Origin: Candidatus Zixiibacteriota bacterium
GTDB taxonomy: Bacteria > Zixibacteria > MSB-5A5 > GN15 > JAAZOE01
NCBI GenBank assembly: GCA_030668485.1
Contig: DAOUTW010000053.1
Location: 1 to 32,474 of the forward strand
Reading direction: 5' to 3'
DNA length: 32,474 nucleotides
Shown: piece by piece, positions 14,180 through 22,541 of the stretch
Layout: every line of letters starts with the position of its first letter
Numbering within the stretch: the first letter of the stretch is position 1
Made by a program: the position numbers and the translations under genes
Notes under the pieces: model-generated
Databases searched by the model: none
Told to the model about the DNA's origin: nothing
Seen by the model: the letters and a program-made list of their open reading frames with translations, nothing else

Positions 14180-14380
14180 ATGAGGAGGAAATTAACCGCG
14201 ATCTGTCTGTGTTTGTTTATCGCGATCTTTGCTTTCAGCGTCGGCTTTACTATCACGGCGCAGACGGCTGAGGCCACGCCACCTTGCTTGAAATGCCCTA
14301 ATTGTCCGCCCGGGGCCTGTTATGTCCTGTGCGACGGATGTTGCATCAGCATACGTGGTCACCTGGCGTGCTTGTATTAG
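14180..14380 (+). CDS. Small secreted eight-cysteine peptide, type 1
   Basis: The 66-residue ORF has AAGGAGG upstream of its ATG. A signal peptide (about residues 1-31, hydrophobic core then A-Q-T-A-E-A) leaves a mature peptide of about 35 residues with eight cysteines: PPCLKCPNC, GAC, LCDGCC and LAC. An even number of cysteines in a short secreted peptide suggests disulfide bonds or metal binding. Its leader (S-V-G-F-T-I-T-A-x-x-A-x-A-T-P-P) resembles that of the peptide encoded at 29206-29505, which also has eight cysteines. Family and function are unknown. It has its own promoter and a strong hairpin after it. Confidence 0.7.
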   Translation: MRRKLTAICLCLFIAIFAFSVGFTITAQTAEATPPCLKCPNCPPGACYVLCDGCCISIRGHLACLY

Positions 14381-14405
14381 CCGGGAAACACTCGCTATTT
14401 ACATC

Positions 14406-14441
14406 TAATAACCCTATGTGCCTCTGCACATAGGGTTATTA
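14406..14441. terminator. Perfect 16-bp stem hairpin between convergent genes
   Basis: TAATAACCCTATGTGC (14406-14421) and GCACATAGGGTTATTA (14426-14441) form a perfect 16-bp stem with a CTCT loop. It lies 26 bp after the secreted peptide gene. There is no U run on either strand, so it may be a stabilising 3' end, a factor site or a weak bidirectional terminator. Confidence 0.5.
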
Positions 14442-14578
14442 GTCAAGAATCTGTATTGCCGGTGGCCATAAACATGTAGTCAGATCGAAGCCTCGTGATT
14501 TCGACATTAGTTAAGCCGGGGTGTCAGGAGCGTGTTGCGCTTGGCGTTTTACCTACGGGACTTCGCGGTCCAGAATGT

Positions 14579-15340
14579 TTACTTCTTAAAATAATCCGTC
14601 AAAGTATCGCGGAGTTCGGCGCGGTCGATGTTGCGATTCAATAATCCCTGGAAGGCAATCGATATTTCCCCGGTCTCCTCGGAGACGATAACTGCAATAG
14701 CGTCCGATTCTTCCGAGACACCGATCCCGGCTTTGTGCCGCATACCATACAATTTGCGATAGCGAGGATTCTTGGTCAGAGGCAATGTACAGGCCGCCGC
14801 CGAAATAAATTCACCGGAAATAATAACCGCGCCATCATGCAACGGCGTGTAGGGAGTAAATAAGGTAGTGATGACCTCAGCCGATAATTGGGCGCCGAGG
14901 TTTTTGCCGGTTTCAATGAAATTCTTCAAGCCCACCGACCGCTCGATAACCATCAGGCCGCCATATTTGAGTTCGGACAGGCGGATCGCCGCCCGGCTGA
15001 CCTCTTCGATCGCCTTGGTCCCCTCAAACCGCCCGACCATTTTGAATATTTTGGAATGGCCCATCTGAGCCAGCATTCCGCGCAGTTCCGGCTGAAAAAT
15101 AATCACCAGGACGATAAAACCGACCGTGGCCAGGTTGGAAAACAACCACATCAAGCCTTCCAACTGAAACCAGAAAGCGACAAAAGCCAGAGTAAAGACC
15201 AGCACCAGCCCGGTAATCATCTGGGCCGAACGGGTCCCTTTCATCAGGGACAATAATTTGTAAATGATGTAGGCGACAATCAGGATGTCGACTAAGTCGA
15301 CCAGTCGGAAATTTATGAAACCGAGTGAAAAAAGATCCAC
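14579..15340 (-). CDS. cdaA: Diadenylate cyclase CdaA/DacA
   Basis: The 253-residue protein makes cyclic di-AMP from two ATP. Three hydrophobic N-terminal helices (about 12-32, 40-60, 66-86) anchor it, and the DAC domain follows. The catalytic D-G-A motif is at residues 169-171. The second motif reads G-M-R-H-K (R201-H202-K203), where most CdaA proteins have G-T-R-H-R; this is a conservative but notable change. It is the last gene of the tilS operon, one base after folP. Linkage of folP and cdaA is known in several phyla. Confidence 0.92.
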   Translation of the reverse strand: MDLFSLGFINFRLVDLVDILIVAYIIYKLLSLMKGTRSAQMITGLVLVFTLAFVAFWFQLEGLMWLFSNLATVGFIVLVIIFQPELRGMLAQMGHSKIFKMVGRFEGTKAIEEVSRAAIRLSELKYGGLMVIERSVGLKNFIETGKNLGAQLSAEVITTLFTPYTPLHDGAVIISGEFISAAACTLPLTKNPRYRKLYGMRHKAGIGVSEESDAIAVIVSEETGEISIAFQGLLNRNIDRAELRDTLTDYFKK

Positions 15341-16174
15341 CTAAACCTCACGAACCGCCGCAGCCATTGCCACCGCCTGTTTGGTTTGCGCTACATCATG
15401 AACCCGAACAATATCGGCCCCGTTCTGAACCGCCATCGAAGCCACCGCCACCGATCCCTCAAGCCGCTTGTCCGTATCCATCCCTGTCAATTCGCCGATA
15501 AATCGTTTCCGCGAGGCTCCGACCAAAAGCGGCCGGCCGAATTTCTTAAAGGCATCAAGATGCTTGATCAGCATCAGATTATCGACCGTCCGTTTGCCGA
15601 AACCGATTCCCACATCGAGGATAATCTTACTGTTGTCGATCCCCCGCGACACGGCATAATCGATCCGCCCGGAAAAATAATCGACGACCTCCTTTATAAC
15701 ATCGTCATAATGAGGATCATCCTGCATCGTTTTCGGATTGCCCCGGATATGCATCAGCACTACCGGGCATCCATGCCGGGCAGCGACCTCGGCCATTTCG
15801 GAGTCGAAAGCCAGCGCCGATATATCGTTAATAATATTTGCGCCCGCTGTCAATGCTTTTTCCGCCACCGCCGCCTTGGTGGTGTCGATTGAAAGAGGAA
15901 TATCAGAAAAAGATCGAATATTTTCAATTACCGGAATAACCCGCTCAAGTTCCGCCTCCAGGGTCACCGGGTCGGAACCGGGACGGCTCGATTCGCCGCC
16001 TATATCGATAATATCGGCTCCCTCGTCAATCATGCGACGAGCCGAGTTGATAGCTTTTTCGGTGGTATCGGATCGATCGGCAAATGAGTCGGGGGTGCAA
16101 TTGACAATCCCCATAACCTGAGGGCGGGTAAAATCAAGTTTTCTGCCGTCGGTTAAGGTGATGGTGTCGATCAT
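15341..16174 (-). CDS. folP: Dihydropteroate synthase
   Basis: The 277-residue enzyme joins p-aminobenzoate to the pterin diphosphate in folate synthesis. Signature motifs are M-G-I-V-N-C-T-P-D-S-F (residues 21-31) and G-A-D-I-I-D-I-G-G-E-S-S-R-P-G, then S-I-D-T-T-K and N-D-I-S-A-L. Late in the protein G-A-S-R-K-R-F-I-G and the final V-H-D-V motif are present. It lies between folE and cdaA in the operon and so works with FolE in the same pathway. Confidence 0.95.
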   Translation of the reverse strand: MIDTITLTDGRKLDFTRPQVMGIVNCTPDSFADRSDTTEKAINSARRMIDEGADIIDIGGESSRPGSDPVTLEAELERVIPVIENIRSFSDIPLSIDTTKAAVAEKALTAGANIINDISALAFDSEMAEVAARHGCPVVLMHIRGNPKTMQDDPHYDDVIKEVVDYFSGRIDYAVSRGIDNSKIILDVGIGFGKRTVDNLMLIKHLDAFKKFGRPLLVGASRKRFIGELTGMDTDKRLEGSVAVASMAVQNGADIVRVHDVAQTKQAVAMAAAVREV

Positions 16175-16220
16175 GCCGTTCCCCGGTAATAAGACTATTT
16201 ACTAAACACTTCCAATTTTT

Positions 16221-16856
16221 TTATTTCGGCCCCTTGATAAGAGCGAAAGCCTCGGCCCGCGTTGCTTCTTTACGCAGGCAACCTCTGATAGCCGAGGTGA
16301 TCGTTCGCGAACCCGGTTTTTTGATTCCCCTCATCGTCAGGCAGAGATGTTCTGCCTCGGTCACGATCAAAACGCCTTTCGGCTTGATTATATTCTTGAT
16401 AATGTTGGCCGCTTCGGAGGTCAAAACTTCCTGGGTCGTCGGCCGGCTGGCCAGCATTTCAATCACCCGCACCAGATGCGAAAAACCGGTGATCTTGTTA
16501 TTACCCGGAATATAGGCAATATGCGCTTTACCGAAAAATGGCAGGAGATGATGTTCGCACATCGAATAAAAGGAAATGTCCCGGATGATAATCAATTCGT
16601 CGCGGTTCTCTGCGGTATATAGAGTAACTTCCTTTTTGGGATCCTGATTCAGACCTGAAAAGGCTTCTTCGTAGAAATCGGCTACTCGTTGCGGGGTCTT
16701 GAGCAGTCCCTCACGTTCGGCGTCCTCGCCGATCCCTTCCAGGATCAGCCGGACACCGTCAATTATTTTTTTCTTATCAATCGGTTTGGGGCGTTTTTTC
16801 CGTGATTGATTCCGCTTTGTCGTCCTCGTCGATGATATCGTCGATTTCGCTGCCAT
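16221..16856 (-). CDS. folE: GTP cyclohydrolase I
   Basis: The 211-residue enzyme opens the folate pathway by turning GTP into dihydroneopterin triphosphate. The zinc-binding C-E-H-H is at residues 100-103, the second zinc cysteine C172 is in E-H-L-C-L, and the R-x-T-T-Q-E-V-L-T loop is complete. The ATG at 16856 has AAGGA nine bases upstream and overlaps the end of ftsH by 80 bp. The first 30 residues are a basic, Ser/Lys-rich extension translated from the second frame of the ftsH 3' end. Confidence 0.94.
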   Translation of the reverse strand: MAAKSTISSTRTTKRNQSRKKRPKPIDKKKIIDGVRLILEGIGEDAEREGLLKTPQRVADFYEEAFSGLNQDPKKEVTLYTAENRDELIIIRDISFYSMCEHHLLPFFGKAHIAYIPGNNKITGFSHLVRVIEMLASRPTTQEVLTSEAANIIKNIIKPKGVLIVTEAEHLCLTMRGIKKPGSRTITSAIRGCLRKEATRAEAFALIKGPK

Positions 16857-18753
16857 CGAGTATTTCCTTTTCGAGCAGAGCCTTGGCCAATTTGTGCAAT
16901 TTATCCAGATTTTTGCTCAGCAATTCAGTCGCGGTATCCTCCGCCTCAATGATAAAACGCTTAATTTCGGCGTCGATCAACTGAGCCGTCGCTTCGGAAT
17001 AATCGCGATGCTCCTGTATTTCGCGCCCGAGGAAAATATGCTCGCGCTTGGAACCGAATCCCAACGGACCGATTTTATCGGACATACCCCAGTTACACAC
17101 CATCTTGCGCGCCAGAGCCGTGGCCTGTTCGATATCGTTTCCGGCGCCGGTTGTTAAATGACTGAAAACGAGCTTCTCCGCCACACGACCACCCATGGTA
17201 TAAACCAGCCGGGCTCTCATATATCTTCTTGTATAAGTATGCTTTTCATCTACAGGCAGATAATGAGTGAGACCAAGAGCCATGCCGCGAGGCACTATGG
17301 TCACCTTGTGAACCGGATCGGCATCAGGTACCAGTTTGCCCAGGAGGGCGTGACCGCTCTCATGGTATGAGGTCATATTCTTTTCTTCGTCGGAAATCAC
17401 CAGCGATCTCCGCTCGGCGCCCATCATCACCTTATCCTTGGCATCTTCAAAATCGACCATCTCAACCGAGTCTTTGTCATGGCGGGCTGCCAGCAAAGCC
17501 GCCTCATTAACCAGGTTGGCTATATCGGCTCCCGAAAGACCGGGTGTGCCGCGTGCCATAACCTTGAGATCGACATTGTCGGACAGCTTCACCTTCTTGG
17601 TATGCACCTTGAAAATACCTTCGCGCCCTCGAACGTCAGGGATATCGACCACGATTTGCCGGTCAAACCGTCCGGGACGAAGCAAAGCCGGATCGAGGAC
17701 ATCGGGCCGGTTGGTCGCCGCCAAAAGAATAACTCCCTCATTCGACTCAAAACCGTCCATTTCTACCAGCAACTGATTCAAAGTCTGTTCGCGTTCATCA
17801 TGACCGCCGCCGAGTCCGGCGCCACGATGGCGCCCCACAGCATCGATTTCATCGATGAAAATAATACAGGGCGCGTTTTTCTTCCCCTGATCGAATAGAT
17901 CGCGAACGCGCGAGGCGCCGACACCGACAAACATTTCGACAAAATCGGAACCGGACATCGAGAAAAACGGTACCCCCGCTTCACCGGCTACGGCTCGCGC
18001 GAGAAGAGTTTTCCCTGTACCGGGGGCCCCCAGAAGCAGAGCACCCTTGGGGATTTTGCCACCCAGTTTCTGAAATTTCCCGGGGTCTTTCAAGAAATCA
18101 ATGATTTCGGATAACTCTTCCTTTGCCTCATCGGCTCCGGCTACATCGGTAAAAGTGACCTTGGGGCGTTCATCGGTCACAAGCTTAGCGCGGCTTTTGC
18201 CGAAGGAGAAAATCCCCTTGGGACCGCCGCCTCCACCGCCCTGCATCTGGCGCAGCATGAACAACCAGACGAAAATCAAAATAGCCCAGGGGGCTATCGA
18301 GAGCATTATCCCGCCCCAGCTAAACCCCTCTTCTCTGGCATCGATCGAAACATCGGCCTCGGTCAGTTTCTTGAGCAGTTCAGGATCTTCAAATACAATT
18401 CTTGTCGTAAATTTCCGATATTTCCCCGACCCTGTCGCACCTGCGACCACTGTTTCTTCCGTGAAACGACCGTTTATACTTTTATCCACGAACTCGACCG
18501 AGGCGACTTTGCCCTGGTCAAGGTAGCGCAGGAATTCCGAGTACTTGACAACCGCGCTATCGACGCCGGTTTCACTGAATACATTATATATGACAACCAT
18601 CGCCAAAACGATGACCAGCCAAAATACCAGCGAACGTCCCGAACTTTTCCAGGGCATGCCGTCTTTTTTGTCCTTGTCACCCTGTGGTGATTTCCCCCGT
18701 TTACCCTGATTATCTCTATGCGGCATCCGATTCAATTTCATTGAGGCGCCCAT
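16777..18753 (-). CDS. ftsH: ATP-dependent zinc metalloprotease FtsH
   Basis: This 658-residue membrane protease degrades misfolded membrane and regulatory proteins. Two TM helices (about 41-60 and 147-168) flank a periplasmic domain. The AAA domain has Walker A G-A-P-G-T-G-K-T (242-249), Walker B with D-E-I-D (301-304) and the second region of homology R-P-G-R-F-D. The zinc site is H-E-S-G-H (464-468). The acidic C-terminus (D-D-I-I-D-E-D-D) overlaps folE. ATG at 18753; an ATG at 18741 is also possible. Confidence 0.96.
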   Translation of the reverse strand: MGASMKLNRMPHRDNQGKRGKSPQGDKDKKDGMPWKSSGRSLVFWLVIVLAMVVIYNVFSETGVDSAVVKYSEFLRYLDQGKVASVEFVDKSINGRFTEETVVAGATGSGKYRKFTTRIVFEDPELLKKLTEADVSIDAREEGFSWGGIMLSIAPWAILIFVWLFMLRQMQGGGGGGPKGIFSFGKSRAKLVTDERPKVTFTDVAGADEAKEELSEIIDFLKDPGKFQKLGGKIPKGALLLGAPGTGKTLLARAVAGEAGVPFFSMSGSDFVEMFVGVGASRVRDLFDQGKKNAPCIIFIDEIDAVGRHRGAGLGGGHDEREQTLNQLLVEMDGFESNEGVILLAATNRPDVLDPALLRPGRFDRQIVVDIPDVRGREGIFKVHTKKVKLSDNVDLKVMARGTPGLSGADIANLVNEAALLAARHDKDSVEMVDFEDAKDKVMMGAERRSLVISDEEKNMTSYHESGHALLGKLVPDADPVHKVTIVPRGMALGLTHYLPVDEKHTYTRRYMRARLVYTMGGRVAEKLVFSHLTTGAGNDIEQATALARKMVCNWGMSDKIGPLGFGSKREHIFLGREIQEHRDYSEATAQLIDAEIKRFIIEAEDTATELLSKNLDKLHKLAKALLEKEILDGSEIDDIIDEDDKAESITEKTPQTD

Positions 18754-18773
18754 TAAGTACTACTCCTAATATT

Positions 18774-19322
18774 CTAGCTATTTTCAATCACCTTGCCGAT
18801 AAACGGCAGGTTGCGATACATCTGGCCGTGATCAAGGCCGTATCCGATCACAAAATCGTTTTGGATCTCAAAACCGGCGTATTTTATATCTATTTCAAGT
18901 TCTCGTCGACCTCGCTTGTCCAGTAGTGTAACAATCTCGATACTGGCCGGTTCCATGCTTTTAATCGTCCCGATAATCGATTGCGCCGTACGGCCGGTAT
19001 CGACCACCCCTTCCACCAGCAGAACATGGCGGTTCTTGAGAGAAACATCGGGACCGCCCGACAGTTTCAACTCTCCCGGATCGACCCCTTCACCGTAACT
19101 GTGAGCCGAAATAAATTCAATTTCGGACGCGACCGATATCGCTCGTACCAGGTCGGCCATAAAAACGAAGCATCCCTTCAGGACGCCCAGAAGCAGCGGA
19201 TTTTTGTCAATGTAATCGTTCGATATCCGACTGCCCAATTCCCGCACCTGATCCTCAATACGGTCCTGCGGGAACAATAGTTCGAATGTGTGAGCCCGAA
19301 GCTCAGTCTTTTCCGATTTCAA
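18774..19322 (-). CDS. hpt: Hypoxanthine phosphoribosyltransferase
   Basis: The 182-residue enzyme salvages hypoxanthine or guanine with PRPP. The PRPP-binding motif reads V-E-G-V-V-D-T-G-R-T, a slight variant of the usual V-E-D-I-I-D-T-G-x-T; the N-terminal L-G-V-L-K-G-C-F-V-F and the C-terminal F-V-I-G-Y-G-L-D motifs are standard. It overlaps the end of tilS by 20 bp, the classic tilS-hpt-ftsH order seen in many bacteria. Confidence 0.92.
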   Translation of the reverse strand: MKSEKTELRAHTFELLFPQDRIEDQVRELGSRISNDYIDKNPLLLGVLKGCFVFMADLVRAISVASEIEFISAHSYGEGVDPGELKLSGGPDVSLKNRHVLLVEGVVDTGRTAQSIIGTIKSMEPASIEIVTLLDKRGRRELEIDIKYAGFEIQNDFVIGYGLDHGQMYRNLPFIGKVIENS

Positions 19323-20682
19323 CTTTAAGAATCTTTCCCGTGTCTTGTTCCACCCTCACTCGATGGTCGATTTCCAGTCCCGCCAGCCAGACAATTCCCT
19401 GTCCGTCGTACAGAACCGGCAATTCATCGCGGAGAGGTCGGGGATATTTCCGATCGGTCAGAAAGTCGCCGACTTTCTTAGAACCGGGCCGTCCGAAGGG
19501 ATGAAACCGTGCACCCGGCTCTATGCCGGACAGGAATAGTGCTCCCTGAAGTTTCCCCGTATCGATATAGGCAATCTTGCCTTGCCCGGTCTCTATCTCC
19601 TTTACATCTATTTTATCGACATATTCAAAGCAGATACAGACCCGCGGATAATCCAACCTGCATTTCCCCGGAAGCGTGACCTCCTGCCTACCGATTTCAG
19701 CCCCGGGTCGGTACACATAAAGGCTCTCACCCGCAAGCTCGGCACTGAATCCCTCCCGGATCGAAACGCGGGTTTGCCGCTTTCCGTCGATCAGCTTTGT
19801 CAGCCGGTCGATTTCGGCAAACTCCATGTCGATAAATCCGGCTTCAGCCAGTATCTTAAATACCAGCCGCCGCTTAAGCCATACATCATACTCCAATTTA
19901 TTGGTCAAATCAAGCCTTATCTTGCCGCCGGGAGTTAATGAAACGGTTTTATCATAGATAACCGAGGTCATATTCCCCAGGAACTTCTCCTCGTCGGCAA
20001 TTATCTCCGAAAACCGGATTATATTATCAACCGCCGCCTCCGTGACCTCTCTTTTCATCACCGGAATTATTTTGCGGCGAATCCGGTTGCGGGTGAATTT
20101 GCGGCTCAAATTGGACCGGTCGATCATGTACTTCAGGCCGTGCTCTTCGAGGTAATCGGCGATTTCCAGGCGAGAAATGTCGAATAGCGGCCTGATTATT
20201 TTGCCCCTCTGCGGCGGCATCCCCGTCACCCCCATCCGCCCGGAACCTCTCAGCATATTGAACAGAATCGTCTCCGCCCGGTCATCCCGGTGATGCCCGA
20301 CTGCGATTCTGGTAAAATTCTGATCGGATGCGATTCTGTCGAGTGTTCTATAGCGATAAACCCGCGCCGTTTCTTCGATTCCGGTTTTGTCGTTTTTCGA
20401 TAAATTGGGAATATCGATTTCTTCGTATGAAAACGGGATCAGGTAATTCAGGCAAAACTCTTTGCAAAAGCGGGCTTCCCGTTTGGCCGCCCTTGGCCTG
20501 AGTTTATGGTCGATATAGACGGCGGCGAGTTTGAATTCGAATTCATTTTGGAGGCTGTGGAGAATATGCAGCAACGCCACCGAATCCGGTCCCCCGGAGA
20601 AGGCCACCAGCACCTTATCCCCTTCAGCAATCAGCGCCTGCCGATCGATGGTGTTAATGACTTTTTTAACGATATCATCCAT
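19303..20682 (-). CDS. tilS: tRNA(Ile)-lysidine synthetase
   Basis: The 459-residue enzyme puts lysine on C34 of tRNA-Ile2, so AUA is read as Ile. The PP-loop ATP motif S-G-G-P-D-S is at residues 29-34. The N-domain shows V-G-H-H-R-D-D-R-A-E-T (here an H-R-D-D form), and the G-R-M-G-V-T-G-M and R-P-L segments are present. A substrate-specificity domain and C-terminal domain follow, which matches the longer E. coli-type form. It heads the operon. Confidence 0.93.
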   Translation of the reverse strand: MDDIVKKVINTIDRQALIAEGDKVLVAFSGGPDSVALLHILHSLQNEFEFKLAAVYIDHKLRPRAAKREARFCKEFCLNYLIPFSYEEIDIPNLSKNDKTGIEETARVYRYRTLDRIASDQNFTRIAVGHHRDDRAETILFNMLRGSGRMGVTGMPPQRGKIIRPLFDISRLEIADYLEEHGLKYMIDRSNLSRKFTRNRIRRKIIPVMKREVTEAAVDNIIRFSEIIADEEKFLGNMTSVIYDKTVSLTPGGKIRLDLTNKLEYDVWLKRRLVFKILAEAGFIDMEFAEIDRLTKLIDGKRQTRVSIREGFSAELAGESLYVYRPGAEIGRQEVTLPGKCRLDYPRVCICFEYVDKIDVKEIETGQGKIAYIDTGKLQGALFLSGIEPGARFHPFGRPGSKKVGDFLTDRKYPRPLRDELPVLYDGQGIVWLAGLEIDHRVRVEQDTGKILKVEIGKD

Positions 20683-20686
20683 ATAT

Positions 20687-20745
20687 GTTACTCGTAGGGC
20701 AGGATCCGCCAGTTACTAGTAGGGCAGGATCCGTGCGATCCTGCC
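20687..20745. repeat. Short direct repeats and REP-like hairpin upstream of tilS
   Basis: Two 22-bp copies (20687-20708 and 20712-20733) differ at one base and are 25 bp apart. The second copy leads into a hairpin GGCAGGATC/GATCCTGCC (20723-20745). It looks like a dispersed palindromic element, and it lies between two divergent operons. Confidence 0.6.
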
Positions 20746-20855
20746 AGATTGATTGTATCCGTGCCATACACAATATAAGACAAACCATTACGAGATTGAA
20801 ATCTAAATTAGCCAAAAACAGGCCTTTGCCTGCGGATTATTATTTTTTCCGATTC

Positions 20856-20873
20856 TTGACTGTTGACAGTCAA
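20856..20873 (+). promoter_or_regulatory. Inverted repeat in the promoter region of the POT transporter
   Basis: TTGACTG-TTGA-CAGTCAA is a perfect 7-bp inverted repeat. Its first half doubles as a -35-like TTGACT with TACTTT 17 bp downstream. It may be an operator, 51 bp before the start codon. Confidence 0.4.
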
Positions 20874-20923
20874 TTCCCTACTTTATTGGTCATACATACT
20901 GACCTCTACACAAAGGACATGAT

Positions 20924-22486
20924 TTGGCGCAGGGTGTGAGTTCTCCGACCAAAACTAAACAGGAAGGGATGTTCGCCCAACTGGCCGGGTTCCAAAGAGC
21001 CTACTGGATGGTCAACATCATGGAAATGATCGAACGGCTCGCCTATTACGGCGTCCGTGTCGTCATCCCGATCTATATCGCTCAGGCCGATGAGATCGGC
21101 GGCCTCCTGTTTACCCAGACCCAAAAAGGATTTATCTTCCTCTGGTGGGCGCTGGTACAATCGATCGTGCCGTTTTTATCCGGCGGCTTTGCCGACCGCT
21201 ACGGCTACAAGAAAACCATCGCCTTCTCCATCACCATCAAGATCATCGGCTACATGATGATGGCGACTCAGCGGGAATTCATACCGTTTCTGCTTGGCTG
21301 CTGCGTCCTCGCCGCCGGCACGGCTATCTTCAAGCCGGGCGTGCAGGGCACCCTGGTCCGCACGCTGAATAAAGATAATTCCTCGGTGGGATGGGGCACC
21401 TTCTATATGCTGGTCAATATCGGTGGCTTCCTCGGACCGCCGCTAGCCCATTTCATGTACGGCATCTCCTGGCCTGCGGTATTTTACGGCTGCGCCGTTA
21501 TCGTTTCGATCAACTACCTGATGCTGTTCACCTATAAGGAAGTCCCTGCCGGGGGCAACCAGACCGGCGGCGTCGGCAAAATCATCAAAACCACCGTCAA
21601 AAATATTCTCTTCCGGCCACGCCTGACCGTCTTCATCCTCATCATGTCCGGCTTCTGGCTGATGTTCATGCAACTGTTCGATATGCTGCCGAACTTCATC
21701 GTCGACTGGGTCGATTCCTCCAACATTGTCGCCATGTTTAATCTGCCGTCATGGATGACAGTCGAAACCGCTCGCGGCACCATGATCACCCAGGAATGGC
21801 TGATCAATGCCAATGCCGGCCTGATCATCCTCTTCGTTATCTTAGTCTCATGGCTGGTCTCCCGAATGCGGCGCGTCCATTCGATTATGTTCGGAATTGC
21901 GCTGTCATCGGTCGGACTCATCCTTGCCGGATATTCGATGGCCGGATATATCTGTATCCTCGGAATCCTCTGTTTCTCAGTCGGTGAAATGATGTCGTCG
22001 CCCAAGATGAACGAATACCTCGGAGTCATCGCTCCGGAGGGTGAAAAGGCGCTTTATATGGGGTATGCCAATATCCCTCTGGCCATCGGCTGGGCCTACG
22101 GATCGTTCCTCGGCGGCACGATCTATGACGACGCCGGCGATAAGGCCAACCTCGCCATCCGCTACATGGCCGACAAACTCGATATCACCACCGGGACAGC
22201 CTGGGATGCGATGACCAGCCTGCAGGCAACTGTCGGCGATAAGGTCGCCGAAAGTATTCAGGCCCTGGCACAGTTTAATGGCATTATCGAGGGCGTCGCT
22301 CGCCCCGATGCGATGACCCGTTTGCAGGAAGTGATGGGCATCAATGCCCTTGATGCAACCAAACTGCTCTGGGATACCTATACCCCGCATACGCTGTGGT
22401 ATCCATTCGCGGCCATCGGATTTTGCTCCGCCATCGGAATCTTCTTCTATTCGATATGGGTCAAAAAATACGAGAAGGGGATCTAA
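20924..22486 (+). CDS. Proton-dependent oligopeptide transporter (POT/PTR2)
   Basis: The 520-residue protein imports di- or tripeptides with protons across the inner membrane. The E-x-x-E-R motif that couples proton movement is at residues 34-38 (E-M-I-E-R, then L-A-Y-Y-G), and the PTR2 signature lies in F-Y-M-L-V-N-I-G-G-F-L-G-P. Translation starts at a TTG with AAAGGA six bases upstream; an ATG at 20969 is possible. A soluble-looking insert of about 90 residues (around residues 405-495) precedes the last membrane helix, which is unusual for the family. Its substrates cannot be told. Confidence 0.85.
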   Translation: MAQGVSSPTKTKQEGMFAQLAGFQRAYWMVNIMEMIERLAYYGVRVVIPIYIAQADEIGGLLFTQTQKGFIFLWWALVQSIVPFLSGGFADRYGYKKTIAFSITIKIIGYMMMATQREFIPFLLGCCVLAAGTAIFKPGVQGTLVRTLNKDNSSVGWGTFYMLVNIGGFLGPPLAHFMYGISWPAVFYGCAVIVSINYLMLFTYKEVPAGGNQTGGVGKIIKTTVKNILFRPRLTVFILIMSGFWLMFMQLFDMLPNFIVDWVDSSNIVAMFNLPSWMTVETARGTMITQEWLINANAGLIILFVILVSWLVSRMRRVHSIMFGIALSSVGLILAGYSMAGYICILGILCFSVGEMMSSPKMNEYLGVIAPEGEKALYMGYANIPLAIGWAYGSFLGGTIYDDAGDKANLAIRYMADKLDITTGTAWDAMTSLQATVGDKVAESIQALAQFNGIIEGVARPDAMTRLQEVMGINALDATKLLWDTYTPHTLWYPFAAIGFCSAIGIFFYSIWVKKYEKGI

Positions 22487-22504
22487 ATAAGCACACGATA
22501 CAAT

Positions 22505-22541
22505 CAGGCTCTCCGCCCCGGCGGGGAGCCTGAATTTTTTT
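22505..22541 (+). terminator. Terminator of the POT transporter gene
   Basis: CAGGCTC (22505-22511) pairs with GAGCCTG (22526-22532), with an inner CCGC/GCGG stem, followed by seven T (22535-22541). Confidence 0.9.
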
